Shown piece by piece: positions 53,533 to 63,939 of a DNA stretch of 64,000 nt. Origin of the DNA: Arenimonas composti TR7-09 = DSM 18010 (lineage in GTDB: Bacteria > Pseudomonadota > Gammaproteobacteria > Xanthomonadales > Xanthomonadaceae); NCBI RefSeq assembly GCF_000426365.1, contig NZ_AUFF01000003.1:480268-544267 (forward strand), in the 5' to 3' direction. Below the pieces are notes generated by a model. That model did not search any database. It had not been told where the DNA came from and saw only the letters and a program-made list of their open reading frames with translations. The stretch's first letter is position 1, and each line of letters begins with the position of its first letter. A program made the translations under genes and the position numbers.

Positions 53533-55397
53533 GGTGGCGCCTCCACCGGTGGCAGCAGCCAGGCGTCGAGGATCCGCCGCGCCACCGGCGCCGCCGCCCC
53601 CGAACCCGAGCCGCCATGCTCGACCAGCACCGCGACCGCGATCTGCGGGTCATCGGCCGGTGCGTAGGCCATCATCCAGGCCTGGTGGCGCAGGTGATAA
53701 GGCAGGCTGTTCGGGCTGATCGCCTCGCTGCCGCGGCGGCTGACGCGCTGGGCGGTGCCGGTCTTGCCGGCGATCAGGTACGGCGAGCCGGCCGCCGCCG
53801 CACGCGCGGTGCCGGTCGGCCCGTGCAGCACCGCGACCAGGCCGTCGCGGACCGCGGCGAGGTGATCCGGCGCATCGACCACGCGCACGCCCGGCGGCAT
53901 CGGCTCCGGCACCTTCGGTGCATTGAAGCCCGACTGCGTCGCCTGCAGCAGGTGCAGGCGATGGCGGACGCCGCCGTTGGCGAGCATCGCCGTGGCCTGG
54001 GCCAGCTGCAGCGGCGTCGTCACCCAGTAACCCTGGCCGATCGCCGCGTTCACGGTGTCGCCCGGATACCAGTCCTGGTTGTACTGGCGCCGCTTCCACG
54101 CCCGCGACGGGCGCACGCCGGAGACCTCGCCGGCGAGGTCGATGCCGGTGGGGTGGCCGAAGCCGAGGCGGTCGAAGAACGCATCCATGCGGTCGACGCC
54201 CATCTCGTAACCGAGCTGGTAGTAGTAGGAGTTCACCGACTGCGCGAGCGACTCGCGCAGGTTCACGTAGCCGTGGCCGCCACGCCGCCAGTCGCCGTAG
54301 CCGCGCGACTGCCCGGGCAGGTGGAACATGCCGGTGGACAGCGTCTGCTGTTCCGGCGTGCGCAGGCCGTATTCGAGTCCGGCCAGGGCCATGAACGGCT
54401 TGATCGTCGAGCCCGGCGGCGCGCCGCCGAGCACGTTGCGGTTGAACAGCGGCCGCGACGGCGCCTGCAGCGCCGCCCAGTCGCGCCGGCTGATGCCGTT
54501 GACGAACAGGTTCGGGTCGTAGGACGGCAGGCTGACCATGCCGAGGATCTCGCCGGTGCGCGGATCCACCGCCACCGCGGCGCCGTGCGAGCCCTGGAAG
54601 GCGTCGACCATCGCCTGCTGCAGGCGGGCATCGACGCTCAGCCACAGGTCGGCGCCGGGGCGGGCGTCGTGCCGGCGCAGCACGCCGAGCGGGCGACCCT
54701 CGACATTGGTTTCGACTTCCTCGTAGCCGATCCGGCCGCGCAGGCGCTCCTCGTAGAAGCGTTCGATGCCGGTCTTGCCGATGTGGGTCAGCGCCGCATC
54801 GCGGCTGTCTCCCATCGCCGCGAGGTCGTCGGCATCGATGCGGCCGACATAGCCGACGATGTGCGCGAACAGCTCGCCATAGGGATAGCGCCTGGTCAGA
54901 TAGGGCACCACCTCGACGCCGGGGAAGCGGTGCCGGTTCACCGCCAGCCGCGCCAGTTCGCCCTCGTCCAGGCGCAGCTTCAGCGGCACCGGCCGGAAGC
55001 CGCGGGTGACCCGGCGCTGCTCGCGGAAACGGGCGATGTCCTCGGGATCGAGCGCGACCAGTTCGCCCAGGCCGGCGAGCGTCGCCTCCAGATCCTCGAC
55101 CTGCTCGGCGACGATCTCGAGCCGGTAGGCCGGCACGTTGTCGGCGAGCAGGCGGCCGTTGCGGTCGTAGATCAGCCCGCGCGCCGGCACGATCGGCCGC
55201 GGCTTGATGCGGTTGGCGTCCGAGCGGGTCTCGAATTCCTCGTGCTGCAGCACCTGCAGGCGGAAATAGCCCGCCGCCAGCCCGACCATCGCCAGCGCGA
55301 TGCCGAGAAAACCCAGCATCGCCCGGCGCCGGAACTGTTCCGCCTCGGCATTGAGGTTCTTCAGCCGCTGCCGGCGCGGGCCGCGAGGCTTGACCAT
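53529..55397 (-). CDS. mrdA: Penicillin-binding protein 2
   Basis: 622 residues. Short cytoplasmic part, one TM helix (about 27-46), pedestal domain with ARGLIYDRNGRLLADN, transpeptidase domain with PGSTIKPF (SxxK), SVNS (SxN) and GKTGTAQ (KTG). Cross-links lateral-wall peptidoglycan in complex with RodA and MreCD. ATG 55397 lies one base from the mreD stop. Confidence 0.95.
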   Translation of the reverse strand: MVKPRGPRRQRLKNLNAEAEQFRRRAMLGFLGIALAMVGLAAGYFRLQVLQHEEFETRSDANRIKPRPIVPARGLIYDRNGRLLADNVPAYRLEIVAEQVEDLEATLAGLGELVALDPEDIARFREQRRVTRGFRPVPLKLRLDEGELARLAVNRHRFPGVEVVPYLTRRYPYGELFAHIVGYVGRIDADDLAAMGDSRDAALTHIGKTGIERFYEERLRGRIGYEEVETNVEGRPLGVLRRHDARPGADLWLSVDARLQQAMVDAFQGSHGAAVAVDPRTGEILGMVSLPSYDPNLFVNGISRRDWAALQAPSRPLFNRNVLGGAPPGSTIKPFMALAGLEYGLRTPEQQTLSTGMFHLPGQSRGYGDWRRGGHGYVNLRESLAQSVNSYYYQLGYEMGVDRMDAFFDRLGFGHPTGIDLAGEVSGVRPSRAWKRRQYNQDWYPGDTVNAAIGQGYWVTTPLQLAQATAMLANGGVRHRLHLLQATQSGFNAPKVPEPMPPGVRVVDAPDHLAAVRDGLVAVLHGPTGTARAAAAGSPYLIAGKTGTAQRVSRRGSEAISPNSLPYHLRHQAWMMAYAPADDPQIAVAVLVEHGGSGSGAAAPVARRILDAWLLPPVEAPP

Positions 55398-55398
55398 C

Positions 55399-55893
55399 TC
55401 AGGCCCCGCGCTCGCGTTCGCGCAGGCGCAGGCGCAGGCCGTCGAGCAGCAGGAACTGCCACGGCCACAGCGCGAAACCGACGAGCGGCGACAGCCACGT
55501 GGCCGGCGGCGGCAGGCCGTCACCGGCGATCAGGTGGATCGCGACCGCGATCAGGCGGTCGTTGAGCAGCAGCGCGAACACCGCCGCCGCCTGCTGCCAC
55601 AGCGGGAAGAAGCGCAGGCGGGCGCGGAAGCGCTGCACCAGGAAGGCCATCACCACCAGGCGCAGGGCCTGTTCGCCGAGCAGGGTGCCGGAGACGAAGT
55701 CGGCGGCCAGGCCGCAGGCGAAGGCCAGGCCGAGGCCGGCATGGTCCGGCGCTTCCAGCAGCCAGTAACAGAGCAGCATCGCCAGCAGGTAGGGGCGCAT
55801 CAGCGACGCCGCCTCGGGCAGCGGCACGATCAGCACGACCAGGGCGAAGAACAGGCTGCCGTAGCGCAGCCAGGCGGGCGGGACGCGGGTCAT
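55399..55893 (-). CDS. mreD: Rod-shape determining membrane protein MreD
   Basis: 164 residues, about five TM helices with short loops (LVVLIVPLPEAASLMRPYLL near the start). Position between mreC and mrdA, with a 4-base overlap to mreC, fixes the call; sequence motifs are few, as usual for MreD. Confidence 0.9.
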   Translation of the reverse strand: MTRVPPAWLRYGSLFFALVVLIVPLPEAASLMRPYLLAMLLCYWLLEAPDHAGLGLAFACGLAADFVSGTLLGEQALRLVVMAFLVQRFRARLRFFPLWQQAAAVFALLLNDRLIAVAIHLIAGDGLPPPATWLSPLVGFALWPWQFLLLDGLRLRLRERERGA

Positions 55894-56843
55894 TCGCGGC
55901 CCTCCGTCGGAGCGGAGGCGTCGGCGGCGGCGGCGCCCGACGCCGGATCCGGCGTGGCCTCGGCCTCCGGCGGCGGCGGCAGCGGCGGGCCGATGTCGAC
56001 GGCATCGCGCACGTTGCTGACCAGCAGCACCTCCTGGCCGCGGTCCATGCGCGCCGCCGGGCGCGCCTGCGCGACCACGAACAGGCGGGTGTCGTCGGGC
56101 TGCAGCTCGGTGACGGTGCCGACCGGGAAGCCGGCCGGGAAGCGGCCACCCATGCCGGAGGTGACCAGCAGGTCGCCGACCCGGATGTCGCCGCTCTGCG
56201 GGATGTTGCGCAGTTCCAGCCGGTCGATTTCGCCGGTGCCGTAGGCGATCGAGCGCATGCCCGAGCGCACCACCTGCACCGGGATCGCGTGCGAGGAGTC
56301 GGTGAGCAGCAGCGCGGTGGCGCGGTGCGGGCCGGTTTCGATCACCTGCCCGAGCACGCCGCCGGCGTCGATCATCGCCTGGCCGACGGTGACGCCCTCC
56401 TCGCTACCGGCTTCGAGGATCAGCCGCTGCCGGGTCGGGTCGAGGTCGACGTCGAGGATGCCGACCAGCTTCGCCGACAGGGTGAAACCGCGGGTGCCGC
56501 CGAGCAGTTCGCGCAGGCGGTCGTTCTCCTCGGCGACGGCGGCGAGGCGGTGCAGGCGACTGCTGCTGACCTGCAGCTCGCGGCGCAGGCGGTCGTTCTC
56601 CTCCTGCAGCTCGCTGCGGCTGGCCAGCTGCTCGCCGAGCCAGCCGCCGACCCGCTGCGGCAGTGCCGCCAGCCACCAGACCGGCTCGACCGCGACCGCC
56701 GCGTAGCCGCGGGCGCGCTGGCCGAAATCACCACGCTGGTCGGCGACCATCAGCATCACCGCGAGCGCCATCCAGGCCAGCAGCGGCAGCGTGCCGCCGG
56801 CGCTGTCGCCCAGACGGGGAGCAGGGGCGCCGGGGTAGACCAC
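55890..56843 (-). CDS. mreC: Rod-shape determining protein MreC
   Basis: 317 residues: short N-terminus, one TM helix (about 19-35), a coiled coil (about 70-115, ELQEENDRLRRELQVSSSRL), then the beta-barrel pair (GILDVDLDPTRQRLILEAGS, GDLLVTSGMGGRFPAGFPVG). The last 45 residues are an Ala/Pro/Asp-rich tail. Periplasmic scaffold that activates PBP2. Confidence 0.94.
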   Translation of the reverse strand: MVYPGAPAPRLGDSAGGTLPLLAWMALAVMLMVADQRGDFGQRARGYAAVAVEPVWWLAALPQRVGGWLGEQLASRSELQEENDRLRRELQVSSSRLHRLAAVAEENDRLRELLGGTRGFTLSAKLVGILDVDLDPTRQRLILEAGSEEGVTVGQAMIDAGGVLGQVIETGPHRATALLLTDSSHAIPVQVVRSGMRSIAYGTGEIDRLELRNIPQSGDIRVGDLLVTSGMGGRFPAGFPVGTVTELQPDDTRLFVVAQARPAARMDRGQEVLLVSNVRDAVDIGPPLPPPPEAEATPDPASGAAAADASAPTEGRE

Positions 56844-56856
56844 GGGCGGGGTTTCC

Positions 56857-57933
<1,077 letters not shown>

Positions 57934-57935
57934 CT

Positions 57936-57964
57936 AGGGTAACTGCGCCGGTGACCGCCGGCAA
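57936..57964 (-). promoter_or_regulatory. Predicted sigma-70 promoter of the mre operon
   Basis: On the minus strand TTGCCG (57959-57964), a 17-base spacer and TACCCT (57936-57941), about 42 bases upstream of the mreB ATG. Moderate match to consensus. Confidence 0.45.
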
Positions 57965-58066
57965 GGTAAAAACCCGTTATTTCCGTGCCTTTAGCCGCCG
58001 GTTTGACTACCATGTGCGCCTTTGCGGGCGGCCGGCCGGGCCGCCCCGCCTGCGGGAATCCGAGAC

Positions 58067-59005
58067 ATGCCTGTTGCCCTCATCTGCGGTTCGCTGGCCT
58101 ACGACACGATCATGGTGTTCCAGGACCAGTTCAAGAACCACATCCTCCCGGACAAGGTCCACATCCTCAACGTGTCCTTCCTGGTGCCGCGGATGCGCCG
58201 GGAATTCGGCGGCTGCGCCGGCAACATCGCCTACAACCTGAAGCTGCTCGGCGGCGACCCGGTGCCGATGGCGACCGTCGGCCAGGACTTCGGCCCGTAC
58301 CGGGAGCATTTCGAGGGCTGCGGGATCCGGCTGGACCACGTCAAGGAACTGTCGGACCTCTATACCGCCCAGGCCTTCATCACGACGGACCTGGACGACA
58401 ACCAGATCACCGCCTTCCACCCGGGCGCGATGATGCGCTCGTACGAGAACCACGTGCGCGACGTCGCCGACGTCGGCTTCGGCATCGTCGGCCCGGACGG
58501 CTACGAGGCGATGCTGCAGAACTCGCGCGAGTTCGCCGAGCTGGGCGTGCCCTTCATCTTCGACCCGGGCCAGGCGATGCCGCTGTTCAACGGCCGCGAG
58601 CTGACGACGATGATCGAGCAGGCGACCTACGTCACCGTCAACGACTACGAGTCGAGCCTGCTGCAGGAGAAGACCGGCCTGTCGGAGAAGGACATCGCCG
58701 GCCGCGTGCAGGGCTACATCATCACCCGCGGTCCGAAGGGCTCCGAGGTGCACACGAAGGACGGCACGATGCACATCCCGTCGGCGAACGCGATCCGCGT
58801 CGTCGACCCGACCGGCTGCGGCGACGCCTACCGCGCCGGCCTGATCTACGGCCTGATGAACGGCATGGACATGGCCACCACCGGCCGCATCGCCTCGCTG
58901 ATGGGCGCACTGAAGATCGAGCACCTGGGGCCGCAGAACCAGCGCTTCGACTTCGACGAATTCTCCGAACAGTTCCGCCAGCAGTTCGGTTACGCGCTGC
59001 GCTGA
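58067..59005 (+). CDS. PfkB-family carbohydrate/nucleoside kinase (adenosine-kinase-like)
   Basis: 312 residues of ribokinase fold. FGGCAGNIAYNLKLLGGDP (substrate-binding glycine pair), GIRLDHVK, TDLDDNQITAFHPGAM and the C-terminal signature DPTGCGDAYRAGLIYGL with the catalytic Asp of the GCGD motif. The sequence most resembles the bacterial adenosine/sugar kinases of this family; exact substrate unclear. Transcribed alone, divergent from mreB, and followed by a strong terminator. Confidence 0.87.
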   Translation: MPVALICGSLAYDTIMVFQDQFKNHILPDKVHILNVSFLVPRMRREFGGCAGNIAYNLKLLGGDPVPMATVGQDFGPYREHFEGCGIRLDHVKELSDLYTAQAFITTDLDDNQITAFHPGAMMRSYENHVRDVADVGFGIVGPDGYEAMLQNSREFAELGVPFIFDPGQAMPLFNGRELTTMIEQATYVTVNDYESSLLQEKTGLSEKDIAGRVQGYIITRGPKGSEVHTKDGTMHIPSANAIRVVDPTGCGDAYRAGLIYGLMNGMDMATTGRIASLMGALKIEHLGPQNQRFDFDEFSEQFRQQFGYALR

Positions 59006-59030
59006 GGCGGCGCCGGTTTCCGGTCATGCG

Positions 59031-59066
59031 AAGCCCCGCCGGTGGCGAGCCGGCGGGGCTTCTTCG
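59031..59066. terminator. Bidirectional hairpin terminator
   Basis: AAGCCCCGCCGG (59031-59042), loop TGGCGAG, CCGGCGGGGCTT (59050-59061), then CTTCGTT. Perfect 12-base stem between the kinase (plus) and the end of the TonB receptor gene (minus). Confidence 0.9.
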
Positions 59067-59074
59067 TTGCAGCC

Positions 59075-61441
59075 TCAGAACTTCTGCGAGAAGCGCAGCC
59101 CCCAGGTCCGCGGCTGCGCGACGACCGTGTACGGCTGCTCGCCGCAGGTGGTCTCGGCGCACTGGGTGAAGCGCGACAACTCGGCGCGTTCGTCGAGGAT
59201 GTTCTTGACGAAGAAGTCGAGGTTCCAGTTGCCGCGGCCGATGCCGGCGGAGAAGTCGAACAGGGTGTAGGCGTCCAGCTCGCCGAGGATGTCGTTCACC
59301 GCCACGCGCAGGTCGGTGTTGCGGTCGCCCTCGTGCACCGCGTGCAGCTGCCAGTAGGCGTCGAAGCCGCCCGCCTCGAACTCGTAGCGTGCGGTCAGCG
59401 TGCCCTTGAACGGCGCGGTGATCGGCAGCTGCGTGCCCGAGGGGGCTTCCGGTGCGGCGCAGTTGGTTTCCGGATTGCCCTGGGCGTCGGTGAAGCCGCA
59501 GTAGTTCTCGGTCAGTTCGGCGTCGTAGAAGGCGGCACCGCCGGTGATCGTCAGGTTGTAGGTCGCGGCCCAGCTGAGGTCGAGTTCGAGGCCGCGGATG
59601 CGGGCGTTGTTGGCGTTCTTGATCTCGGTGAGGCCGTTCTGGCCGAGGATCGCGAACTGGAAGTCCTCCCAGTCCTGGCTGAAGGCGGCGCCGTTGAACA
59701 CCAGCCGGCCGTCGGCGAAGCGTCCCTTCCAGCCGACTTCCCAGTTCGTCAGGTAGTCCGACAGGTAGGGCGGCAGCGTGCCGCGGCGGTTGATGCCGCC
59801 GGGACGGTAACCCTCGGACCAGGTGCCGTAGACCATCACGTCGTCGCTGAGGTCGTAGCTGAGGTTGATGCGGCCGATGTGGCCGTCCTCCTTCACCCGC
59901 TTGCTGAAGACCTCGCAGGGCGCGTTCGGATACGCCGGCAGCGACGGGTCGGCGTTGCAGGCGGCCTCGCCGTAATCGGCACCGGGGAAGAAGCCTTCCG
60001 AGAAGCCGAAGTAGCCGCGCAGGGTGTTGTCGACCTCGAAGAAGCGGATGCCGCCGGTGGCGGTGAAGCGATCGGTGATGTCCCACGACACTTCGCCGAA
60101 CAGGGCCTTGTCGCGGTCGACGCGCATCTGCCGGGTCAGCCAGATCGTGTCCTCCCAGCCCGGCACCGACAGCATGCCGGCGAGGCCGTCGATCAGGTAG
60201 CGCTCCTGGATGTCGTTGGTCTGCTTCTGCTCGAAGTAACCGACGACGAAGCGCACCGGGTTGTCGGCCGGTGACGACAGCCGGATCTCGTGGCTGGTCT
60301 TGCCGTAGCCGTTCTTCGCCTGGATGTACTGGGTCGGATCGACGAGGTCGCCGTTGTCGTCGTAGAAGTACGCGCCGTAGCCGGCCAGGGTGTCGTACCA
60401 GAACGCGTAGTCGGTGTAGTCCGACTCGGTGTCGAGGTCGCGGTCGAGGTGGGCGAAGGCGTAGGTGAGTTCGAAGTTGCCGATGCGCCCCTGCACCGTC
60501 AGCGCCGACTGCACCCAGCGGTCGTCGGCGGTCTGCGGCCGGAACGCCTCCGTGTCGAGGTCACCGACGCGGCGGTCGACGCCGAAGCTGCCGTTGATGA
60601 ACGAATCCTGGGCGATCACCGACGGCGTGATCGTCCAGTCGTCGCCGAGGTTCAGGCCGAGCGCCAGGCGGGCGCCGTGGGCATCGCCGTAGTTGAAGTC
60701 GTCGCGGGCGAAGCCGGCGTTGTCGACGGTGATGCCCGAGGTCGGGAAGGTGCGCGTGCCGAGGCGATTGTCGATATAGCCGGCCTCCTCCTTCGACCAG
60801 CCGACCAGGCGGATCGCCGCGGCGTCGCCGAGCGGCGCATTGACGAAGCCTTCGAGGATGTGCCCGGTGCCGCCGTGGTCGATGCTGTTCACCTCGATGC
60901 CGTAGCCGGCCGCGAAACCGCCCGGATCGGGCTTGTTGGTGATGATGCGCAGCGTGCCCGCCTGCGAGCTGGCGCCGTACAGCGTGCCCTGCGGACCGGC
61001 GAGGGCTTCGACGCGGGCGATGTCGTAGGGATGCACCTCGACGGCGCCGCGGATCGTCGTGATCGGCTGTTCGTCGAGATAGACGCCGACGCTCGGCAGC
61101 GGACCGGAGTGGTTGCCGTCGCCGCCGCTGGCGACGCCGCGCATGTAGACCTGGAAGTTCGAGGGCACCTCGCCAAGGCGCTGGAACGACACACTGGGGA
61201 ACAGCGTCGTGATGTCGTCGAAGTCGGACACGTTGAGCTGGTCGAGTTGCTGCGCGCCGAGCACCTGGATGCTGATCGGCACCTCCTGCAGGTTTTCGGT
61301 GCGCTTCTGCGCGGTCACCTCGATCTCGTCGAGCGTCGGCGCCGCGTCCTGCGCCCAGGCGGGCGCCGCGAGCGCGAGACAGATCGCGGTCGCCAGGCGC
61401 GCATGGCGGCCCGGCGGTTTTCGGCTCGTTCCTCGTGTCAT
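59075..61441 (-). CDS. TonB-dependent outer-membrane receptor
   Basis: 788 residues. Signal peptide (about 1-30, APAWAQD), a TonB-box-like LDEIEVTA (about 37-44), plug domain (VPISIQVLGAQQL, VYMRGVASGG, VEALAGPQGTLYGASSQAGT with RIITNKP) and 22-strand barrel ending in the aromatic strand TWGLRFSQKF. Takes up a large or scarce substrate, not known. The sulfotransferase gene ends 26 bases upstream on the same strand, so both form an operon. Start ATG 61441 with GGGGAGA 6 bases ahead. Confidence 0.92.
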   Translation of the reverse strand: MTRGTSRKPPGRHARLATAICLALAAPAWAQDAAPTLDEIEVTAQKRTENLQEVPISIQVLGAQQLDQLNVSDFDDITTLFPSVSFQRLGEVPSNFQVYMRGVASGGDGNHSGPLPSVGVYLDEQPITTIRGAVEVHPYDIARVEALAGPQGTLYGASSQAGTLRIITNKPDPGGFAAGYGIEVNSIDHGGTGHILEGFVNAPLGDAAAIRLVGWSKEEAGYIDNRLGTRTFPTSGITVDNAGFARDDFNYGDAHGARLALGLNLGDDWTITPSVIAQDSFINGSFGVDRRVGDLDTEAFRPQTADDRWVQSALTVQGRIGNFELTYAFAHLDRDLDTESDYTDYAFWYDTLAGYGAYFYDDNGDLVDPTQYIQAKNGYGKTSHEIRLSSPADNPVRFVVGYFEQKQTNDIQERYLIDGLAGMLSVPGWEDTIWLTRQMRVDRDKALFGEVSWDITDRFTATGGIRFFEVDNTLRGYFGFSEGFFPGADYGEAACNADPSLPAYPNAPCEVFSKRVKEDGHIGRINLSYDLSDDVMVYGTWSEGYRPGGINRRGTLPPYLSDYLTNWEVGWKGRFADGRLVFNGAAFSQDWEDFQFAILGQNGLTEIKNANNARIRGLELDLSWAATYNLTITGGAAFYDAELTENYCGFTDAQGNPETNCAAPEAPSGTQLPITAPFKGTLTARYEFEAGGFDAYWQLHAVHEGDRNTDLRVAVNDILGELDAYTLFDFSAGIGRGNWNLDFFVKNILDERAELSRFTQCAETTCGEQPYTVVAQPRTWGLRFSQKF

Positions 61442-61467
61442 GTCGATCTCCCCATCGTCGGTTGGTG

Positions 61468-63501
61468 TTACCGGTACCCCGCCGCGATCCCCTTCGGCAC
61501 GTCCGGATAGTGGTCGAGCACGTCGCCCAGCGCCGCCTTCAGCGGCCCGAGCCACGGTTCGAAATGTCGCCAGTGGTCGACGCCGTCGCGGTAGATCGGC
61601 TGACGGACCTGTTCGGAGCTGGCCGTGCGCACCGGCCGGTCGTTCTCGAAGAAGCGCAGGCAGGCCGGGTCGAACGACAGGCCGCAGTGCGCGAGCAGGC
61701 GCCGCACCTCGGCTTCGGTGTCGGCGACGAGTTCCTCGTAGATCACGCGGTGCACGCGCCCCGGCAGCACGTCGTCGACGTGCGCCATCAGCGCGACGTA
61801 GTCGCGGTAGTAGGTGCCCAGGTCCGCCAGCCCGTAGCTGAAGGCCTGGCCGCGGGCGAAATACTGCTTGAAGCCGGAGAAGCAGCAGGCCAGCGGATGC
61901 CGGCGGACGTCGACGATCCGCGCGTTCGGCAGGATCAGGTGGATCAGGCCGACGTGCAGGAAGTTGTTCGGCATCTTGTCGATGAAGAACGGCCGGCCGA
62001 GCTTGCGATGCACGCGGGTGCGGTCCAGGTAGGTCTGGCCGAGGTCGCGCAGTTCCCCCGGCGTCAGCGTCGCGAGGAGTTCGTGGTAACCGCCGCCGTC
62101 GCCGGCCTCCCGGCGCAGGCGGTTCGAGAGTCCGATGATCTCCGGCAGCTCCATCGTGCCCTCGACCTGTGGATGGCTCGACAGGATCTGTTCGACGAGC
62201 GTGGAGCCGGCGCGCGGCAAGCCGATCACGAAGATCGGATCGGGCGCGGGGTGGCCGGCCCCGGCGCGCTCGCGCAGGAAGCCCGGCTGCAGCAGGCGCA
62301 CCGCGCGACGCACCCGGGCCGTGGCGTCGGCCGGGCGATAGGGAAGGCTGCGGCGGCGCAGGGCGTTTCCGCTTTCGTAGTGCGCGAAGGAGGCCGCGTG
62401 ATCGCCGCAGTCCTCGAGCGCCTTGGCGAGTGCGAACTCGAACTGCGCCCGCTGGTCGTTCTCGATGTCGCCGCGCTGCAGCTGGGTGCGCATCGCGGCG
62501 ATGTCGTCCGCTGCGAAGCGGAAGGTCTTCAGGTTCGCGAGGCTCCACCACGCCTCGCCGAAGCCGGGTTCGAGGGCGATGCTGCGCCGGTAGGCGGCGA
62601 TCGCGCGTTCGCGTTCGCCTTCGGTCTTCAGCGCGTGGCCGAGGCTGAGCCAGATGCGGCCGTGTTCGGGGTATTCGCGCAGGAGCTGTTCGTAAATTTC
62701 GATCGCCGGCGCGCAGTCGCCGATGCGCGAGAGCACGACGGCCTTCAGGTTGCGCCCGCCCGGGTGCCGCGAATCGGCGGCGAGCAGAACGTCGAGTTCG
62801 GCCAGTGCCTCTTCCGGTCGGTTGAGGCGGTGCAGCAGCGTCGCCAGGTTCAGCCGCGCCGCGAGGAAACGCGGTGCGAGGGCGATCGCGCGACGCAGCA
62901 GGCGTTCGGCATCCTCGTGGCGGCCGATCCGGGCAGCGAGTTCCGCCATCATGCGGATCGCGGCGACGTCGGTCGGGGCGGCGTGCAGGTGCCGGCGCAG
63001 CAGACGCTCCGCTTCCGGCAGCTGGCCGTCGGCGAGCGCCGCGGCGGCGGTCATCAGCCGTGGGTCGGTGGTCGCGTGGCGGACGTGTTCGGCATAGGCC
63101 TGCTGCGCGCCGGCCTCGTCGCCGGTCGCCGCGAGATGGTCGCCGAGCGCCAGCCAGGCCTGCGGCAGCCCGGGTGTCCTGGCGACGGCGGTGCGCAGCG
63201 ACGCGATCGCGCCGGTGCCGTCACCCTGGCGCGCCTGGATCCTGCCGAGTTCGAGCAGCGGAGCGCCCCAGTCCACGTGGGCCGCGGCGAGCCTTCGCAA
63301 CCGGAGGACCGCAGACGCCTCGTCGCCGGATGCGGCCTCGGCCTGGGCGAGCAGCAGTTCACTCGGCGGATGCGTGCACACCGCACGCAGGATTTCCCGC
63401 GCCTGCGCCGCGGCGAGATCCGCGCGGCCGTTCTCGAGCAGGCGCACGGCATGCGCATAGACATCGGAAAGCGGCGCGCTTGCTTCGGCGACATTCTTCA
63501 C
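61468..63501 (-). CDS. TPR-repeat sulfotransferase family protein
   Basis: 677 residues from the GTG at 63501. About ten TPR repeats (residues about 10-370; ILRAV, PEAERLLRRHLHAAPTDVAA, RLNRPEEALAELDVLLAADS) precede a sulfotransferase domain with the 5' PAPS loop VIGLPRAGSTLVEQILSSHP and the 3' phosphate motif DVRRHPLACCFSGFKQYF. Such proteins often sit beside TonB receptors, as here. The start is unsure: an in-frame GTG at 63612 would add 37 residues of low-complexity sequence, and neither site has a good Shine-Dalgarno sequence. The sulfate acceptor is unknown. Confidence 0.85.
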   Translation of the reverse strand: MKNVAEASAPLSDVYAHAVRLLENGRADLAAAQAREILRAVCTHPPSELLLAQAEAASGDEASAVLRLRRLAAAHVDWGAPLLELGRIQARQGDGTGAIASLRTAVARTPGLPQAWLALGDHLAATGDEAGAQQAYAEHVRHATTDPRLMTAAAALADGQLPEAERLLRRHLHAAPTDVAAIRMMAELAARIGRHEDAERLLRRAIALAPRFLAARLNLATLLHRLNRPEEALAELDVLLAADSRHPGGRNLKAVVLSRIGDCAPAIEIYEQLLREYPEHGRIWLSLGHALKTEGERERAIAAYRRSIALEPGFGEAWWSLANLKTFRFAADDIAAMRTQLQRGDIENDQRAQFEFALAKALEDCGDHAASFAHYESGNALRRRSLPYRPADATARVRRAVRLLQPGFLRERAGAGHPAPDPIFVIGLPRAGSTLVEQILSSHPQVEGTMELPEIIGLSNRLRREAGDGGGYHELLATLTPGELRDLGQTYLDRTRVHRKLGRPFFIDKMPNNFLHVGLIHLILPNARIVDVRRHPLACCFSGFKQYFARGQAFSYGLADLGTYYRDYVALMAHVDDVLPGRVHRVIYEELVADTEAEVRRLLAHCGLSFDPACLRFFENDRPVRTASSEQVRQPIYRDGVDHWRHFEPWLGPLKAALGDVLDHYPDVPKGIAAGYR

Positions 63502-63648
63502 TGCGTTCGCTGCCCCGTCCTCTCCGCCGACAGCCGCCCCTGCGCAGTCACGCCTCCCCGGCCGACATCGCGTGTCGGCGGCGCGCCTGCGCTCGATGGC
63601 GGATGGTTGCACGGGGCCCGGCGGCTGTCATCACCTCCGGCGCAAAGA

Positions 63649-63680
63649 AAAACCCCCGCCGATAGGCGGGGGTTTTAGGG
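63649..63680 (-). terminator. rRNA operon terminator
   Basis: AAAACCCCCGCC (63649-63660), loop GATA, GGCGGGGGTTTT (63665-63676). On the minus strand it follows the 5S gene and ends in TTTT, a strong intrinsic terminator. Confidence 0.93.
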
Positions 63681-63685
63681 GTAGA

Positions 63686-63804
63686 GCCCCTGGCGATGAC
63701 CTACTCTTGCATGGCTTAGGCCACACTACCATTGGCGCAGCTGCGTTTCACTTCCGAGTTCGGGATGGGATCGGGTGGTTCCACAGCGCTATGGTCGCCA
63801 GGGA
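63686..63804 (-). rRNA. rrf: 5S ribosomal RNA
   Basis: Minus-strand sequence reads CCTGGCGACCATAGCGCTGT at the 5' end, CCCATCCCGAACTCGGAAGT in loop B/C, and ends in CATCGCCAGGGGC, matching gammaproteobacterial 5S along its length of about 119 bases. Ends set by comparison with E. coli. Confidence 0.95.
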
Positions 63805-63939
63805 GAGGGTGGAGGGTCGCGGTGTTCCTGCCGGTGTTCAGGCGGGAGTGCGCGCACACGCTCTCATGGGGTGGGAAGTAGCGAGGTTCGTGGCGACGGT
63901 CCGTCGACGTGCGTCGAGGCCGAAGCGGATTGAGGTTAT

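Noticed and set aside
63510..63640. ATG with a good ribosome site (GGAGGTG) at about 63632 as start of the sulfotransferase
   Set aside because: It is out of frame with the sulfotransferase and stops after about 27 codons.
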